NCBI RefSeq assembly: GCF_038784515.1
Contig: NZ_CP152376.1
Span: 1,178,001 to 1,242,000, forward strand
Source of the DNA: Rhodoferax sp. GW822-FHT02A01
GTDB lineage: Bacteria; Pseudomonadota; Gammaproteobacteria; Burkholderiales; Burkholderiaceae_C
Length of the DNA: 64,000 nt
Reading direction: 5' to 3'
Shown: positions 1 through 8,846 of the stretch, piece by piece
Layout: each line of letters opens with the position of its first letter
Numbering within the stretch: the stretch's first letter is position 1
Notes under the pieces: generated by a model
What the model was told of the DNA's origin: nothing
Databases searched by the model: none
Seen by the model: only the letters and a program-made list of their open reading frames with translations
Program-made: the position numbers and the translations under genes

Positions 1-1709
1 CGGCCACGCAAGAAATGACAGACGGATTTCACCTCGTCATAGATGCCCTCAAACTCAACGGGATAGATACCATCTACGGGCTCCCCGGCATTCCCATCAC
101 AGACCTGACCCGTATGGCGCAGGCTGAGGGGATTCGCGTCATTTCTTTCCGTCACGAACAAAATGCGGGCAACGCAGCAGCCATTGCCGGCTTTTTGACG
201 CAAAAGCCCGGCATTTGTCTGACGGTGTCAGCCCCCGGCTTCCTGAACGGCTTGACTGCTTTGGCCAACGCTACGACCAATTGTTTCCCCATGATTCTTA
301 TCAGCGGGTCCAGCGAGCGTGAAATCGTGGATTTGCAGCAGGGTGACTACGAGGAAATGGATCAACTCGCCATTGCCAAACCCCTGTGCAAGGCGGCCTA
401 TCGCGTGTTGCACGCTGAAGACATTGGCGTCGGCATCGCGCGTGCCATCCGATCGGCTGTGTCCGGGCGTCCCGGTGGTGTCTATCTTGATATGCCTGCC
501 AAATTGTTTTCGCAGACCATGGAGGCGCAGGCGGGCAAACGTTCGTTGATCAAGGTTGTGGACGCCGCGCCGCGCCAGATTCCTGCACCCGACTCGGTGC
601 AACGCGCTTTGACGTTGTTGAAGGATGCCAAACGTCCCCTGATCCTGTTGGGCAAGGGCGCAGCCTATGCCCAGGCAGATGCGAGCATTCGCGCGCTGGT
701 GGAGAAGTCAGGCATTCCCTATCTGCCCATGTCCATGGCCAAAGGGTTGTTGCCCGACAACCATGCGCAATCGGCATCTGCTGCACGCTCGTATGTGCTG
801 GCAGAAGCAGACGTCGTGCTGCTGGTTGGCGCTCGTCTGAATTGGCTGCTGTCGCATGGAAAGGGCAAGACCTGGGGAGGTGACAAGGCGAAGGACCGCA
901 AGTTCATCCAGATCGACATTGCGCCGACCGAAATGGACAGCAACGTTGCCATCGCTGCACCCTTGGTGGGAGACATCGGCTCCTGCGTGTCCGCACTGGT
1001 GGATGGCATGGGCGCCAACTGGGCCAAAGCACCTGCCGACTGGACGTCTGCAGTGTACGAGCGCCGCGACAAGAACGTGGTCAAGATGGCGGAGACCTTG
1101 TCCAAGAATCCGCCTGTCATGAACTTCCATAGTGCCCTGGCGGCAATCCGGGAGATCGTCAAGGCCAATCCCGAGGCTGTGCTCGTCAACGAGGGTGCCA
1201 ATACGCTGGACTTCACCCGCAGCATCGTGGACATGTACCAACCTCGCAAGCGACTGGATGTAGGTACTTGGGGCATCATGGGCATCGGCATGGGCTATGC
1301 CGTCGCAGCCGCTGTGGTTACCGGCAAGCCTGTCATCGCCATCGAAGGGGACAGCGCCTTCGGCTTCAGCGGTATGGAAGTGGAGACCATCTGCCGCTAC
1401 AAGCTGCCTGTGTGCGTGATTGTCTTCAATAACAACGGCGTTTATCGCGGCACCGATGTCAACCCGTCGGGTGGAGCCGATGTTGCTCCCACGGTGTTCG
1501 TCAAAGGTGCGCGCTACGACGTGATGATGGAAGCCTTCGGTGGCGTGGGCGTCAATGCAACCACACCAGCAGAGCTGAGCAAGGCACTGAAAGAGGCCAT
1601 TGCGTCGGGCAAACCCACCTTGATCAATGCGGTGATCGATGAGACTGCGGGTACAGAAAGCGGACGGATTACCAGCTTGAATCCGCAGACTGCCGCACAG
1701 AAGAAATAA
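1..1709 (+). CDS. oxc: Oxalyl-CoA decarboxylase (5' partial)
   Basis: This ThDP enzyme decarboxylates oxalyl-CoA to formyl-CoA and CO2 in the cytoplasm, working in a cycle with Frc. The reading frame is open to the left edge; the first ATG in the window is at 15, but four further codons (A-T-Q-E) lie in frame before it and known Oxc proteins (564-568 aa) carry a few residues there, so the true start is probably just outside. Counting from the ATG at 15, the N-terminal ThDP-activating Glu is residue 48 (RHEQ), the segment [12 protein letters not shown] matches Oxc, and the ThDP/Mg motif starts at GDSAFGFSG (about residue 445) and ends in a run of Asn near 474. The C terminus is intact. It is followed after 44 bp by frc, clearly one operon. 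Confidence 0.95.
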   Translation, partial: ATQEMTDGFHLVIDALKLNGIDTIYGLPGIPITDLTRMAQAEGIRVISFRHEQNAGNAAAIAGFLTQKPGICLTVSAPGFLNGLTALANATTNCFPMILISGSSEREIVDLQQGDYEEMDQLAIAKPLCKAAYRVLHAEDIGVGIARAIRSAVSGRPGGVYLDMPAKLFSQTMEAQAGKRSLIKVVDAAPRQIPAPDSVQRALTLLKDAKRPLILLGKGAAYAQADASIRALVEKSGIPYLPMSMAKGLLPDNHAQSASAARSYVLAEADVVLLVGARLNWLLSHGKGKTWGGDKAKDRKFIQIDIAPTEMDSNVAIAAPLVGDIGSCVSALVDGMGANWAKAPADWTSAVYERRDKNVVKMAETLSKNPPVMNFHSALAAIREIVKANPEAVLVNEGANTLDFTRSIVDMYQPRKRLDVGTWGIMGIGMGYAVAAAVVTGKPVIAIEGDSAFGFSGMEVETICRYKLPVCVIVFNNNGVYRGTDVNPSGGADVAPTVFVKGARYDVMMEAFGGVGVNATTPAELSKALKEAIASGKPTLINAVIDETAGTESGRITSLNPQTAAQKK

Positions 1710-1753
1710 GTTCGTAAGTTAGTCAACAAGAGCCATTTACAGGAGATAGCAAA

Positions 1754-3025
1754 ATGTCAAACAAACCACTCAGCGGTATCAAGATCATCGATTTCACGCA
1801 CGTGCAAGCAGGTCCTGCATGCACCCAGATGCTGGCCTGGTTCGGAGCTGACGTGATCAAGGTGGAGCGTCCAGGATCCGGTGACGTCACGCGGAGCCAA
1901 CTGCGCGACATTCCCGAAGCCGATGCGTTGTACTTCACCATGCTCAACAGCAACAAGCGCTCGTTGACACTCGACACCAAAACGCCAGAGGGCAAGGCCA
2001 TCCTGGAGAAGATGATCAAGGAATCTGACGTGATGGTGGAAAACTTCGGTCCTGGTGCCTTGGATCGCATGGGCTTTACATGGGAACGCATCCAAAGTCT
2101 GAACCCCGGCATGATTCTGGCGTCGGTCAAAGGCTTCAGCGACGGACACCACTACGAGGACCTGAAGGTTTACGAGAACGTGGCCCAGTGCGCAGGTGGC
2201 GCAGCATCCACAACCGGCTACTGGAAAGGCGAGAATTCCGGCCCCACGATCAGCTCTGCTGCGCTGGGCGACAGCAACACCGGCATGCACTTGGCAATCG
2301 GTATTCTCACTGCATATATTGGCAAGCAGAAGACTGGCAAGGGTCAGAAAGTTGCCGTCTCCATGCAGGATGCCGTGCTGAACCTGTGCCGCGTGAAAAT
2401 GCGCGACCAACTCCGCTTGGACAACGTGGGTTACCTGGAAGAGTACCCACAGTATCCGCACGAAATGGAAGCGTTCAAGGACGGTGTGGTACCACGCGGT
2501 GCAAACGCGGGCGGTGGCGGCCAGCCGGGCTGGATTCTGAAGTGCAAGGGCTGGGAAACCGATCCCAATGCCTACATCTACTTCACCATTCAGGGACATG
2601 CCTGGGGCCCCATCTGCGATGCACTGGGCAAACCGGAATGGAAGGAAGATCCTGCGTACAACACGCCACGCGGACGTCAGCCGCACATCATGGACATCTT
2701 CGCCACCATTGAAGACTTCATCAAAGACAAGACCAAGTACGAAGCAGTCGACATCTTCCGCAAGTTTGACATCCCCTGCGCACCCGTGCTGTCCATGAAA
2801 GAACTCCTGCATGACAAGTCACTGCGTGCCAGCGGCTCCATTGTGGAAGTGCCACACAAGGTACGCGGCAGCTACTTCACGGTCGGCAGCCCCATCAAGT
2901 TCTCCGACCTGAAACCCACGGTCACTGCCTCTCCCCTGTTGGGCGAACATACCGACGAGGTACTTGCCGAACTGGGCTATAGCAGCGAACAGATCAAGTC
3001 CTTGCGCACAGCCAAGGCTGTCTGA
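1754..3025 (+). CDS. frc: Formyl-CoA:oxalate CoA-transferase, copy 1
   Basis: This class III CoA-transferase moves CoA from formyl-CoA to oxalate, giving oxalyl-CoA for Oxc and releasing formate. At 423 aa it has the usual Frc length. The catalytic Asp is D173 in [10 protein letters not shown] (D169 in Oxalobacter Frc and E. coli YfdW). The Gln of HVQAG, the Tyr residues of LYFTMLN and VYENVAQ, and a complete glycine loop GGGGQ (253-257) followed by PGW are all present. An AGGAGA Shine-Dalgarno sits 7 bases before the ATG. Together with oxc upstream and a second copy downstream it forms the core oxalate operon. Assignment is firm. Confidence 0.95.
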   Translation: MSNKPLSGIKIIDFTHVQAGPACTQMLAWFGADVIKVERPGSGDVTRSQLRDIPEADALYFTMLNSNKRSLTLDTKTPEGKAILEKMIKESDVMVENFGPGALDRMGFTWERIQSLNPGMILASVKGFSDGHHYEDLKVYENVAQCAGGAASTTGYWKGENSGPTISSAALGDSNTGMHLAIGILTAYIGKQKTGKGQKVAVSMQDAVLNLCRVKMRDQLRLDNVGYLEEYPQYPHEMEAFKDGVVPRGANAGGGGQPGWILKCKGWETDPNAYIYFTIQGHAWGPICDALGKPEWKEDPAYNTPRGRQPHIMDIFATIEDFIKDKTKYEAVDIFRKFDIPCAPVLSMKELLHDKSLRASGSIVEVPHKVRGSYFTVGSPIKFSDLKPTVTASPLLGEHTDEVLAELGYSSEQIKSLRTAKAV

Positions 3026-3102
3026 GCACAATAGCCAAATTGACTGGGTTGTATTCGTAGCCAGACGACGACCCAGTCCTCATGACATCATTGGAGAAGT
3101 TC

Positions 3103-3534
3103 ATGCAAGACATAGATCCCGCAGCGCTGGTAGCCGCACTGGGCGATGCAGTCATGGTGTGTGATGCGACTGGTGCAATTACCTATTGGAATGCAGCCTG
3201 CGAGCGCATGTTTGGCTACACCGCGGCTGAGGCAATGGGCCGTTCCATGGACATCATCATCCCGGAACGGCTGCGTGGGCGCCATTGGGAGGGCTATCAC
3301 CAGACGATGGCCAGCGGTGTCACCAAATATGGTTCCGATGTGCTGCGGGTTCCTGCCGTCGACAAGCAAGGTAAAAAGATGTCCATTGCCTTCACGGTAG
3401 CGCTGCTGTATGCGCCGGATGGCAAAGTCAATGCCATAGCTTCGGTAATCCGTGAGGAAACCAACCGATTCAACGAAGACCAGGCGTTGCGCAAACGTGT
3501 AGCGGAACTTGAGGCGAAACTAAGTAATAAATAG
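3103..3534 (+). CDS. Stand-alone PAS domain protein
   Basis: This is a small soluble protein of about 143 aa made of one PAS/PAC domain (residues about 8-125: [27 protein letters not shown], late beta strands [10 protein letters not shown] and IASVIRE) followed by a short basic/acidic helix (residues about 126-143). It has no kinase, cyclase or DNA-binding output domain. The start at 3103 was chosen because GGAGAAG lies 5-11 bases upstream; an in-frame ATG at 3082 would add seven residues but lacks a ribosome-binding site. It sits between two frc genes, 14 bp before frc copy 2, so it is co-transcribed with oxalate genes. A sensory or regulatory partner role is inferred; ligand and partner are unknown. 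Confidence 0.85.
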   Translation: MQDIDPAALVAALGDAVMVCDATGAITYWNAACERMFGYTAAEAMGRSMDIIIPERLRGRHWEGYHQTMASGVTKYGSDVLRVPAVDKQGKKMSIAFTVALLYAPDGKVNAIASVIREETNRFNEDQALRKRVAELEAKLSNK

Positions 3535-3548
3535 AGCCAGGAAGACAA

Positions 3549-4802
3549 ATGATGAGCAAGAAGGCGCTAGACGGGGTAAAAGTCCTCGACTTCACACATG
3601 TCCAATCAGGGCCTACCTGCACGCAGTTGCTGGCCTGGTTCGGCGCAGACGTTATCAAGGTAGAGCGCCCCGGCGAAGGGGACGCAACACGCGGACAACT
3701 GCGTGACATTCCTGGAGTGGACAGCCTCTACTTCACGATGCTCAACCACAACAAGCGCTCGGTCACCATCAACACCAAGAAAAAGGGGGGTATGGCCGTT
3801 CTGGATCGCCTGATCAAAACCTGTGATGTGATGGTCGAGAACTTCGCTCCTGGCGTATTGGAGCGCATGGGCCTGACCTGGGAACGCATCCAGGAACTCA
3901 ATCCGCGCCTGATTGTTGCGTCAGTCAAGGGATTTGGCCCAGGCCCCTATGCCGATTGCAAAGTCTATGAAAACGTTGCCCAGTGTGCTGGCGGTGCTGC
4001 ATCGACCACTGGGTTTGACGACGGCCCTCCTCTGGTAACAGGTGCACAGATTGGTGACAGTGGAACCGGTCTGCATCTGGCACTGGGCATCGTGGCGGCA
4101 CTCTACCAACGCACGCACAGCGGTCGCGGACAGCAGGTGCTGGCTCCCATGCAAGATGCGGTGCTCAACCTGTGCCGCGTCAAACTGCGGGATCAGCAAC
4201 GTCTGGAACGCACCCATACGATGCACGAATATCCCCAATATCCCGATGGCAAATTTGGCGACGTTGTGCCACGCGCCGGCAACGCCTCCGGCGGAGGACA
4301 GCCAGGGGCCATTCTCAAGTGCAAGGGCTGGGAAACCGACCCCAATGCGTATATCTATTTCATTACGCAAGCAGCAGTGTGGCCAGCAGTTTGCAAGGTC
4401 ATTGGCGAAGAGGATTGGATCACCGATGAGGCCTATGCCACACCGCAGGCACGGTTGCTGCATCTCAAGCCCATCTTTGCACGCATTGAGCAATGGACAC
4501 AGACCAAGACGAAGTTCGAGGCCATGGACATTCTCAACCGATATGACATCCCCTGCGGTCCCATTCTTTCGATGAAGGAAATAGCGGCTGACAGGTCACT
4601 GTACGAATCTGGCACCTTGGTCGAAGTGGATCATCCCACGCGTGGTAAGTATCTGAGTGTGGGCAATCCCATCAAACTGTCGGATAGTCCCACCGAGGTT
4701 ACACGCTCTCCGCTTCTGGGAGAGCACACGGATGAAGTGCTGGTACAGCTTGGATTCAATACCAGCGAAATCGAAAATCTGCGTCAGGAAGGAGCCATCT
4801 GA
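3549..4802 (+). CDS. frc: Formyl-CoA:oxalate CoA-transferase paralogue, copy 2
   Basis: This 417-aa class III CoA-transferase is closely related to copy 1 (same [26 protein letters not shown] and [15 protein letters not shown] blocks). The catalytic Asp is D170 from the first ATG, or 169 if the second ATG (3552) is used. The glycine loop differs: copy 1 reads AGGGGQPGW, this copy ASGGGQPGA, so the first loop Gly is Ser (S247) and the following Trp is Ala (A254). It may therefore prefer another CoA donor (for example acetyl- or succinyl-CoA) or simply be a backup; this is inference. It is the last gene before a strong terminator. A GGAAG ribosome-binding site precedes the start. Confidence 0.9.
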   Translation: MMSKKALDGVKVLDFTHVQSGPTCTQLLAWFGADVIKVERPGEGDATRGQLRDIPGVDSLYFTMLNHNKRSVTINTKKKGGMAVLDRLIKTCDVMVENFAPGVLERMGLTWERIQELNPRLIVASVKGFGPGPYADCKVYENVAQCAGGAASTTGFDDGPPLVTGAQIGDSGTGLHLALGIVAALYQRTHSGRGQQVLAPMQDAVLNLCRVKLRDQQRLERTHTMHEYPQYPDGKFGDVVPRAGNASGGGQPGAILKCKGWETDPNAYIYFITQAAVWPAVCKVIGEEDWITDEAYATPQARLLHLKPIFARIEQWTQTKTKFEAMDILNRYDIPCGPILSMKEIAADRSLYESGTLVEVDHPTRGKYLSVGNPIKLSDSPTEVTRSPLLGEHTDEVLVQLGFNTSEIENLRQEGAI

Positions 4803-4879
4803 TGGTCTCCATGAATACAGGTAACTCCGACGCTTTCCGAGCCTATCGATTCCGTCCCAAACGGAATTAATAGGTATGC

Positions 4880-4918
4880 CGCTATCCGGTGCGTGCATGG
4901 CACCGGATAGGCAGTTTT
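4880..4918 (+). terminator. Rho-independent terminator of the oxc-frc operon
   Basis: A perfect 11-bp inverted repeat, CTATCCGGTGC at 4882-4892 and GCACCGGATAG at 4900-4910, encloses a 7-base loop and is followed within a few bases by TTTT (4914-4917). It lies 80 bp after frc copy 2 and separates the oxc-frc-PAS-frc transcript from the next genes. The T-run is short, but the stem is strong. Confidence 0.8.
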
Positions 4919-5120
4919 GATCTTTTGCCGCCTCGGGCGGAAATATTTTGAATACCTTTGGCCTTCAATGGAGGGGGCTTGCTGCGCGCTTGCGCATTCA
5001 CAGTTGAACCGTCGTAGTCATAACGCATAGCAAATGGTCTTGATAAATATCTTTAACTTTTATTTATGGGTTGCTCAATCTACATTGACAGCATTCCCAA
5101 TCACTTTTATGGAGTTGTAA
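4919..5120. other. Intergenic region without a recognised gene
   Basis: This is the remainder of the 318-bp gap after frc copy 2. It is visibly richer in A and T than the flanks from about 5030 (ATAAATATCTTTAACTTTTATT). It probably holds the promoter of the 109-residue gene, but I see no convincing -35/-10 pair: a TTGACA at about 5088 has only a poor partner at 17 bp spacing. GGAG lies about 9 bases before the ATG at 5121. Confidence 0.5.
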
Positions 5121-5450
5121 ATGTTCAAAGATGAAATCACTCAGCCAACATATAGCGGAATTGATCGCGACGCCTACAACGCCGCCTTCTATGAGATAGG
5201 ACTTAACTGGTACTGGGACGAAAAAATATATGCCGATCTCACATGCCAGTTCGATAGCCCTGCAGAACAAATACAGCACTATTTGAACGCACAGCATCCT
5301 CACCTGCTGCGGGTGTATGACGCAACCTTCTTGACGGATCTCATCCAATCCAAGATGGCCGAATATTGCACACGTGCATCCAGTCCATCCAAGCAATTCT
5401 CCAGAAATTATCAACGGCGACATGTATCCACACATCAGATTGGTTTCTGA
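5121..5450 (+). CDS. Hypothetical protein, 109 aa
   Basis: I do not recognise this protein. It is rich in Tyr, Trp and acidic residues in the first half (NAAFYEIGLNWYWDEKIYAD) and has no signal peptide, transmembrane segment or obvious metal motif. Base composition is lower in GC than the neighbours. A GGAG Shine-Dalgarno precedes the ATG. It lies just after the oxalate-operon terminator and 79 bp before the fumarylacetoacetate-hydrolase-like gene on the same strand, so it may lead that operon. It could be a small accessory protein of oxalate metabolism or an acquired gene; coding status is likely but not certain. Confidence 0.6.
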   Translation: MFKDEITQPTYSGIDRDAYNAAFYEIGLNWYWDEKIYADLTCQFDSPAEQIQHYLNAQHPHLLRVYDATFLTDLIQSKMAEYCTRASSPSKQFSRNYQRRHVSTHQIGF

Positions 5451-5529
5451 GGTGAATGCATCAGTAACCACACGCGCAAATCATCGGGTCATTTTTCGCC
5501 ACAACAACTCCAATCATTGAAAGTACGAC

Positions 5530-6297
5530 ATGCAGAACAAATGGCTTCGCTTTGAATATGCCGGCAAGACGGGTTTTGGAACCTTGATCGATGACTCGGT
5601 CCATGAGTATCACGGTGATATGTTTTCCCGCAAGGAGAAGACGGGCGTTGTTCTGCCGCTGTCCCAATTGCGCGTGCTGACCCCTACCCAACCCAGCAAA
5701 GTCATTGCGCTGTGGAACAACTTCAAGGCCCTGGGCGCCAAGCTGAATCTGGCGGAACCTGCCGAGCCCCTCTACCTTCTCAAGGCGCCCAATTCATTTC
5801 TGGCCACAGGGGAAAGCATTCGCCGTCCTCGATGCGATGGCAAAGTAGTTTTCGAAGGGGAGCTTGGCATTGTGATAGGCAAGACGTGTACAGCGGTTCC
5901 CGAAGAAGAAGCACTGTCGCATGTGTTTGGGTATACCTGTGCCAACGACGTGACCGTTGCAGACATATTGAACCGGGACGCATCGTTTACCCAGTGGGAT
6001 CGGGCCAAGGGTTTTGATACGTTTTGCCCGATGGGGCCCGTTGTGGCAACCGGCCTCGACCCTTCGACATTGAGTGTCTGCACCCGACTGAACGGTGAGA
6101 CACGACAGCATTACCCGGTCAGTGACATGCGATTCCCGGTTCAAAAACTGGTGAGCCTCATATCCCAGGATTTGACGCTGTTTCCCGGGGACGTCATTCT
6201 TTGTGGAACCTCCGTAGGTGTCGGATCGATGAAGCCGGGAAGCCACGTTGAGGTAGAGATCGATGGCATAGGCACGCTTTCCAATGTGTATGGCTAG
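5530..6297 (+). CDS. Fumarylacetoacetate hydrolase (FAH) family protein
   Basis: This 255-aa protein has the FAH/FAHD1 fold: N-terminal part to residue about 70, then the metal-binding core with the Glu pair in VFEGELGIVIGK (about 108-119), NDVTVAD (about 139-145), the hinge MRFPVQKLVSLISQ and GDVILCGTSVGVG near the C terminus. Family members act on 2-oxo acids (acylpyruvate hydrolase, oxaloacetate decarboxylase or tautomerase, 2-hydroxymuconate-type isomerase). No aromatic-ring catabolic genes are near. The gene is followed 38 bp later by a PanE-like reductase and then pyruvate kinase, so a role near oxaloacetate or pyruvate is plausible but inferred. The substrate cannot be read from sequence. 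Confidence 0.85.
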   Translation: MQNKWLRFEYAGKTGFGTLIDDSVHEYHGDMFSRKEKTGVVLPLSQLRVLTPTQPSKVIALWNNFKALGAKLNLAEPAEPLYLLKAPNSFLATGESIRRPRCDGKVVFEGELGIVIGKTCTAVPEEEALSHVFGYTCANDVTVADILNRDASFTQWDRAKGFDTFCPMGPVVATGLDPSTLSVCTRLNGETRQHYPVSDMRFPVQKLVSLISQDLTLFPGDVILCGTSVGVGSMKPGSHVEVEIDGIGTLSNVYG

Positions 6298-6335
6298 CTA
6301 GCGCCCGTTACAAATTTTAATATGAGGAGACAAGA

Positions 6336-7346
6336 ATGAAGATCGCGGTGATAGGTGCAGGTTCTATTGGGGGCCTGGTAGGAGCCAAACTCGCACTGGC
6401 TGGTGAGGATGTGACTTTCCTCGTACGTGGCGCCAATCTTGCTGCCATTCGTGAGAATGGATTTACGTTGATTTCGGCGGATGGCCAGAAGCAGGTTGCC
6501 ACATCTGTGCGCGCCACCAACGACTATGCTGAAGCAGGCATACAGGACGTCGTCATATTGGCGATGAAGGCGCACCAGGTCGAAGCGGTGGTTGACGATA
6601 TCGCGAAACTTATTGGACCCCAGACCTTGATCGTGCCAATGCAAAACGGCATACCCTTCTGGTATTTCGACAACCACGGCGGTACATTCGCGGGCACGCC
6701 CATACGCAGCGTTGACCCCACCGGCAAGATCGCCAGTGCGATTCCGGGCCAGCAGATTATTGGGTGCGTGGTGTATCCTGCTTCCGAACTTGTTGCCCCC
6801 GGCATTGTGAAACATATCGAAGGGGATCGATTCCCCATCGGTGAGTTGGATGGCACCACTACATCGCGTGTCACGCGCCTGTCGGAATGCTTTGCCCGCG
6901 CAGGATTCAAGTCCCCGGTTCTTGACAATATACGTGCGGAGATCTGGCTGAAGTTGTGGGGCAATCTGACCTTCAACCCCATCAGTTGTCTATCCCACTC
7001 CACGCTGGAAGACATTTGCCAGTTTCCGCTGACGCGTGATCTGGCTGCCTCCATGATGCTGGAGGCGCAAGCGGTTGCCCAGAAGCTGGGGATTGAGTTT
7101 CGGGTTTCACTCGAAAAGCGCATCGCCGGGGCCGAGAAGGTCGGTCGGCACAAGACTTCCATGCTGCAGGACGTGGAAGCCGGGCGCGCACCTGAAATCG
7201 ATGCTTTGGTCGGCTCTGTTGTTGAGTTGGCCCGCCTGACCGATACGCCAACGCCCCATATTGACACGGTGTTCTCCTTGGTAAAGCTGCTCGCGCGCAT
7301 GTTGGATACCCAACAGGGGCAGGTCCGACTGCAAAAGCTCGCATAA
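6336..7346 (+). CDS. PanE/ApbA-family reductase; candidate oxalyl-CoA reductase
   Basis: This 336-aa NAD(P)-dependent reductase has the ketopantoate reductase architecture: Rossmann motif GAGSIGG at residues 7-13, the MQNGIP motif near residue 108, and the C-terminal helical domain with the catalytic-type Lys in EIWLKLWGNLTFNPIS. A generic annotation would be 2-dehydropantoate 2-reductase. Context argues otherwise: it lies downstream of oxc/frc, next to pyruvate kinase and transhydrogenase. In Methylobacterium extorquens AM1 a PanE homologue (PanE2) was described as NADPH-dependent oxalyl-CoA reductase giving glyoxylate, and gcl-hyi-glxR-ttuD lies close by here to consume glyoxylate. I infer that role; pantothenate synthesis is the alternative. 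An AGGAGA ribosome-binding site precedes the ATG. Confidence 0.8.
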   Translation: MKIAVIGAGSIGGLVGAKLALAGEDVTFLVRGANLAAIRENGFTLISADGQKQVATSVRATNDYAEAGIQDVVILAMKAHQVEAVVDDIAKLIGPQTLIVPMQNGIPFWYFDNHGGTFAGTPIRSVDPTGKIASAIPGQQIIGCVVYPASELVAPGIVKHIEGDRFPIGELDGTTTSRVTRLSECFARAGFKSPVLDNIRAEIWLKLWGNLTFNPISCLSHSTLEDICQFPLTRDLAASMMLEAQAVAQKLGIEFRVSLEKRIAGAEKVGRHKTSMLQDVEAGRAPEIDALVGSVVELARLTDTPTPHIDTVFSLVKLLARMLDTQQGQVRLQKLA

Positions 7347-7373
7347 GCCGCCGAAACAAACTGGAAACATCCT

Positions 7374-8792
7374 ATGCACAATTCCCGACTGGCAAAAATT
7401 GTTGCCACACTGGGTCCGGCCACGTCGGACGAGGCAACCATACGCGCCCTGTTTGAACTCGGGGTGAATGTATTTCGCCTCAACTTCAGCCACGGAACGC
7501 AGGCAGATCACGCACGGCGGCTACTGATCTTGCGCAACCTGGAGAAGGAATATGCCCGCCCCATCGGTGTACTTCTGGATCTGCAAGGCCCCAAGCTGCG
7601 TCTTGGTACCTTTCAAGATGGCAAAGCAACGCTGGTCAGCGGCCAAACCTTTCGCCTGGATATGTGCAGCGAGCCCGGGCACGCACAACGCGCCTACCTG
7701 CCGCATCCCGAGATATTTGCCGCCTTGCAGCCAGGTTCTGAATTGCTGCTGGACGACGGAAGGCTTCGTCTGCGCGTGGACCGCTGCGGGTCGGACTTTG
7801 CTGAAACGACGGTCATGGTGGGCGGGCAGATTTCGGACCGTAAGGGTCTCAACGTTCCCAGTGTCATATTGCCTATCTCACCACTGACTCCCAAGGACAG
7901 GGAAGATCTTGAGTTTGGCTTGGCACTGGGAGTGGACTGGGTGGCCTTGTCCTTTGTGCAGCGCCCCCAGGACATAGAAGAAGCACGCGCCATCATCGGA
8001 TCACGCGCCTGGATCATGGCCAAGCTGGAGAAGCCTTCAGCCGTCGAACATCTGGAAGCCATTGTCGATTTGTGCGACGGCATCATGGTGGCGCGTGGCG
8101 ATCTGGGAGTCGAACTCCCTCCGGAGCAGGTGCCCGAGTTGCAGCGACTCATTGTGCGTGCTTGTCGCAAGGCCGGCAAACCGGTTGTGGTGGCCACCCA
8201 GATGCTGGAATCCATGGTGAACGCGCCTGTGCCGACCCGCGCCGAAGTCAGCGACGTGGCTACTGCGGTATACGACGGTGTCGATGCCGTCATGCTCTCG
8301 GCTGAGTCCGCATCCGGAAAGTACCCGTTGGAATCGGTGGAGATGATGCGTCGCATCATCTCCAGAGTGGAGGGGAGTTCTCCGTACCGCGACGGAATCG
8401 GACAGGGGCATGCGCCAACGCCTGGCGCCACCTCCGATGCCATTTGTGCGTCGCTTCGACAAGTGGCGTCGACACTCTCCTCTGCCGTCACCGTGACCTA
8501 TACCTCTTCAGGCTTCACGAGTCTGCGCGCTGCGCGTGAACGATCGCAATCCCCCATTCTTTGCCTGACACCGTCCGTTGAAACGGCACGCCGTATGTCC
8601 ATGGTCTGGGGGGTTCACCCGGTACAGGTGGAAGACGTTCACGACGTGGGAGAAATGATTGAACGGGCAACGCATACCGCTGTGCAACAAGGTTTTGCCC
8701 AGGCGGGTTCCAACATTGTTGTCATCGCAGGTATTCCTTTCGGTCGCTCCGGCACGACCAACTTGCTGCATGTCGCACGCATCCCTGGTTGA
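7374..8792 (+). CDS. pyk: Pyruvate kinase
   Basis: This 472-aa enzyme transfers phosphate from PEP to ADP, giving pyruvate and ATP. Seen are the N-terminal KIVATLGPATS, the substrate segment FRLNFSHG, LLDLQGPKLR, the active-site helix region IMAKLEKPSAV (usual KIEN), the Mg ligands in MVARGDLGVELP, the K-binding/regulatory TQMLESM and AEVSDVATAVYDGVDAVMLSAESASGKYP, and a C-terminal domain ending near residue 472. It follows the PanE-like gene by 27 bp. Pyruvate kinase genes are commonly linked to gcl/hyi/glxR/ttuD clusters, because glycerate enters glycolysis just above PEP; here it completes the route from glyoxylate to pyruvate. Confidence 0.93.
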   Translation: MHNSRLAKIVATLGPATSDEATIRALFELGVNVFRLNFSHGTQADHARRLLILRNLEKEYARPIGVLLDLQGPKLRLGTFQDGKATLVSGQTFRLDMCSEPGHAQRAYLPHPEIFAALQPGSELLLDDGRLRLRVDRCGSDFAETTVMVGGQISDRKGLNVPSVILPISPLTPKDREDLEFGLALGVDWVALSFVQRPQDIEEARAIIGSRAWIMAKLEKPSAVEHLEAIVDLCDGIMVARGDLGVELPPEQVPELQRLIVRACRKAGKPVVVATQMLESMVNAPVPTRAEVSDVATAVYDGVDAVMLSAESASGKYPLESVEMMRRIISRVEGSSPYRDGIGQGHAPTPGATSDAICASLRQVASTLSSAVTVTYTSSGFTSLRAARERSQSPILCLTPSVETARRMSMVWGVHPVQVEDVHDVGEMIERATHTAVQQGFAQAGSNIVVIAGIPFGRSGTTNLLHVARIPG

Positions 8793-8846
8793 TACCGTGC
8801 ATCGGTAGCTGGTCCCTGATCTCATTACAAGTAAATAGGTTGAAGT

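Noticed and set aside
5082..5120. A sigma-70 promoter directly before the 109-residue gene
   Set aside because: TTGACA is good, but the partner at 17 bp (TATGGA) is weak and would leave no room for the ribosome-binding site in the transcript.
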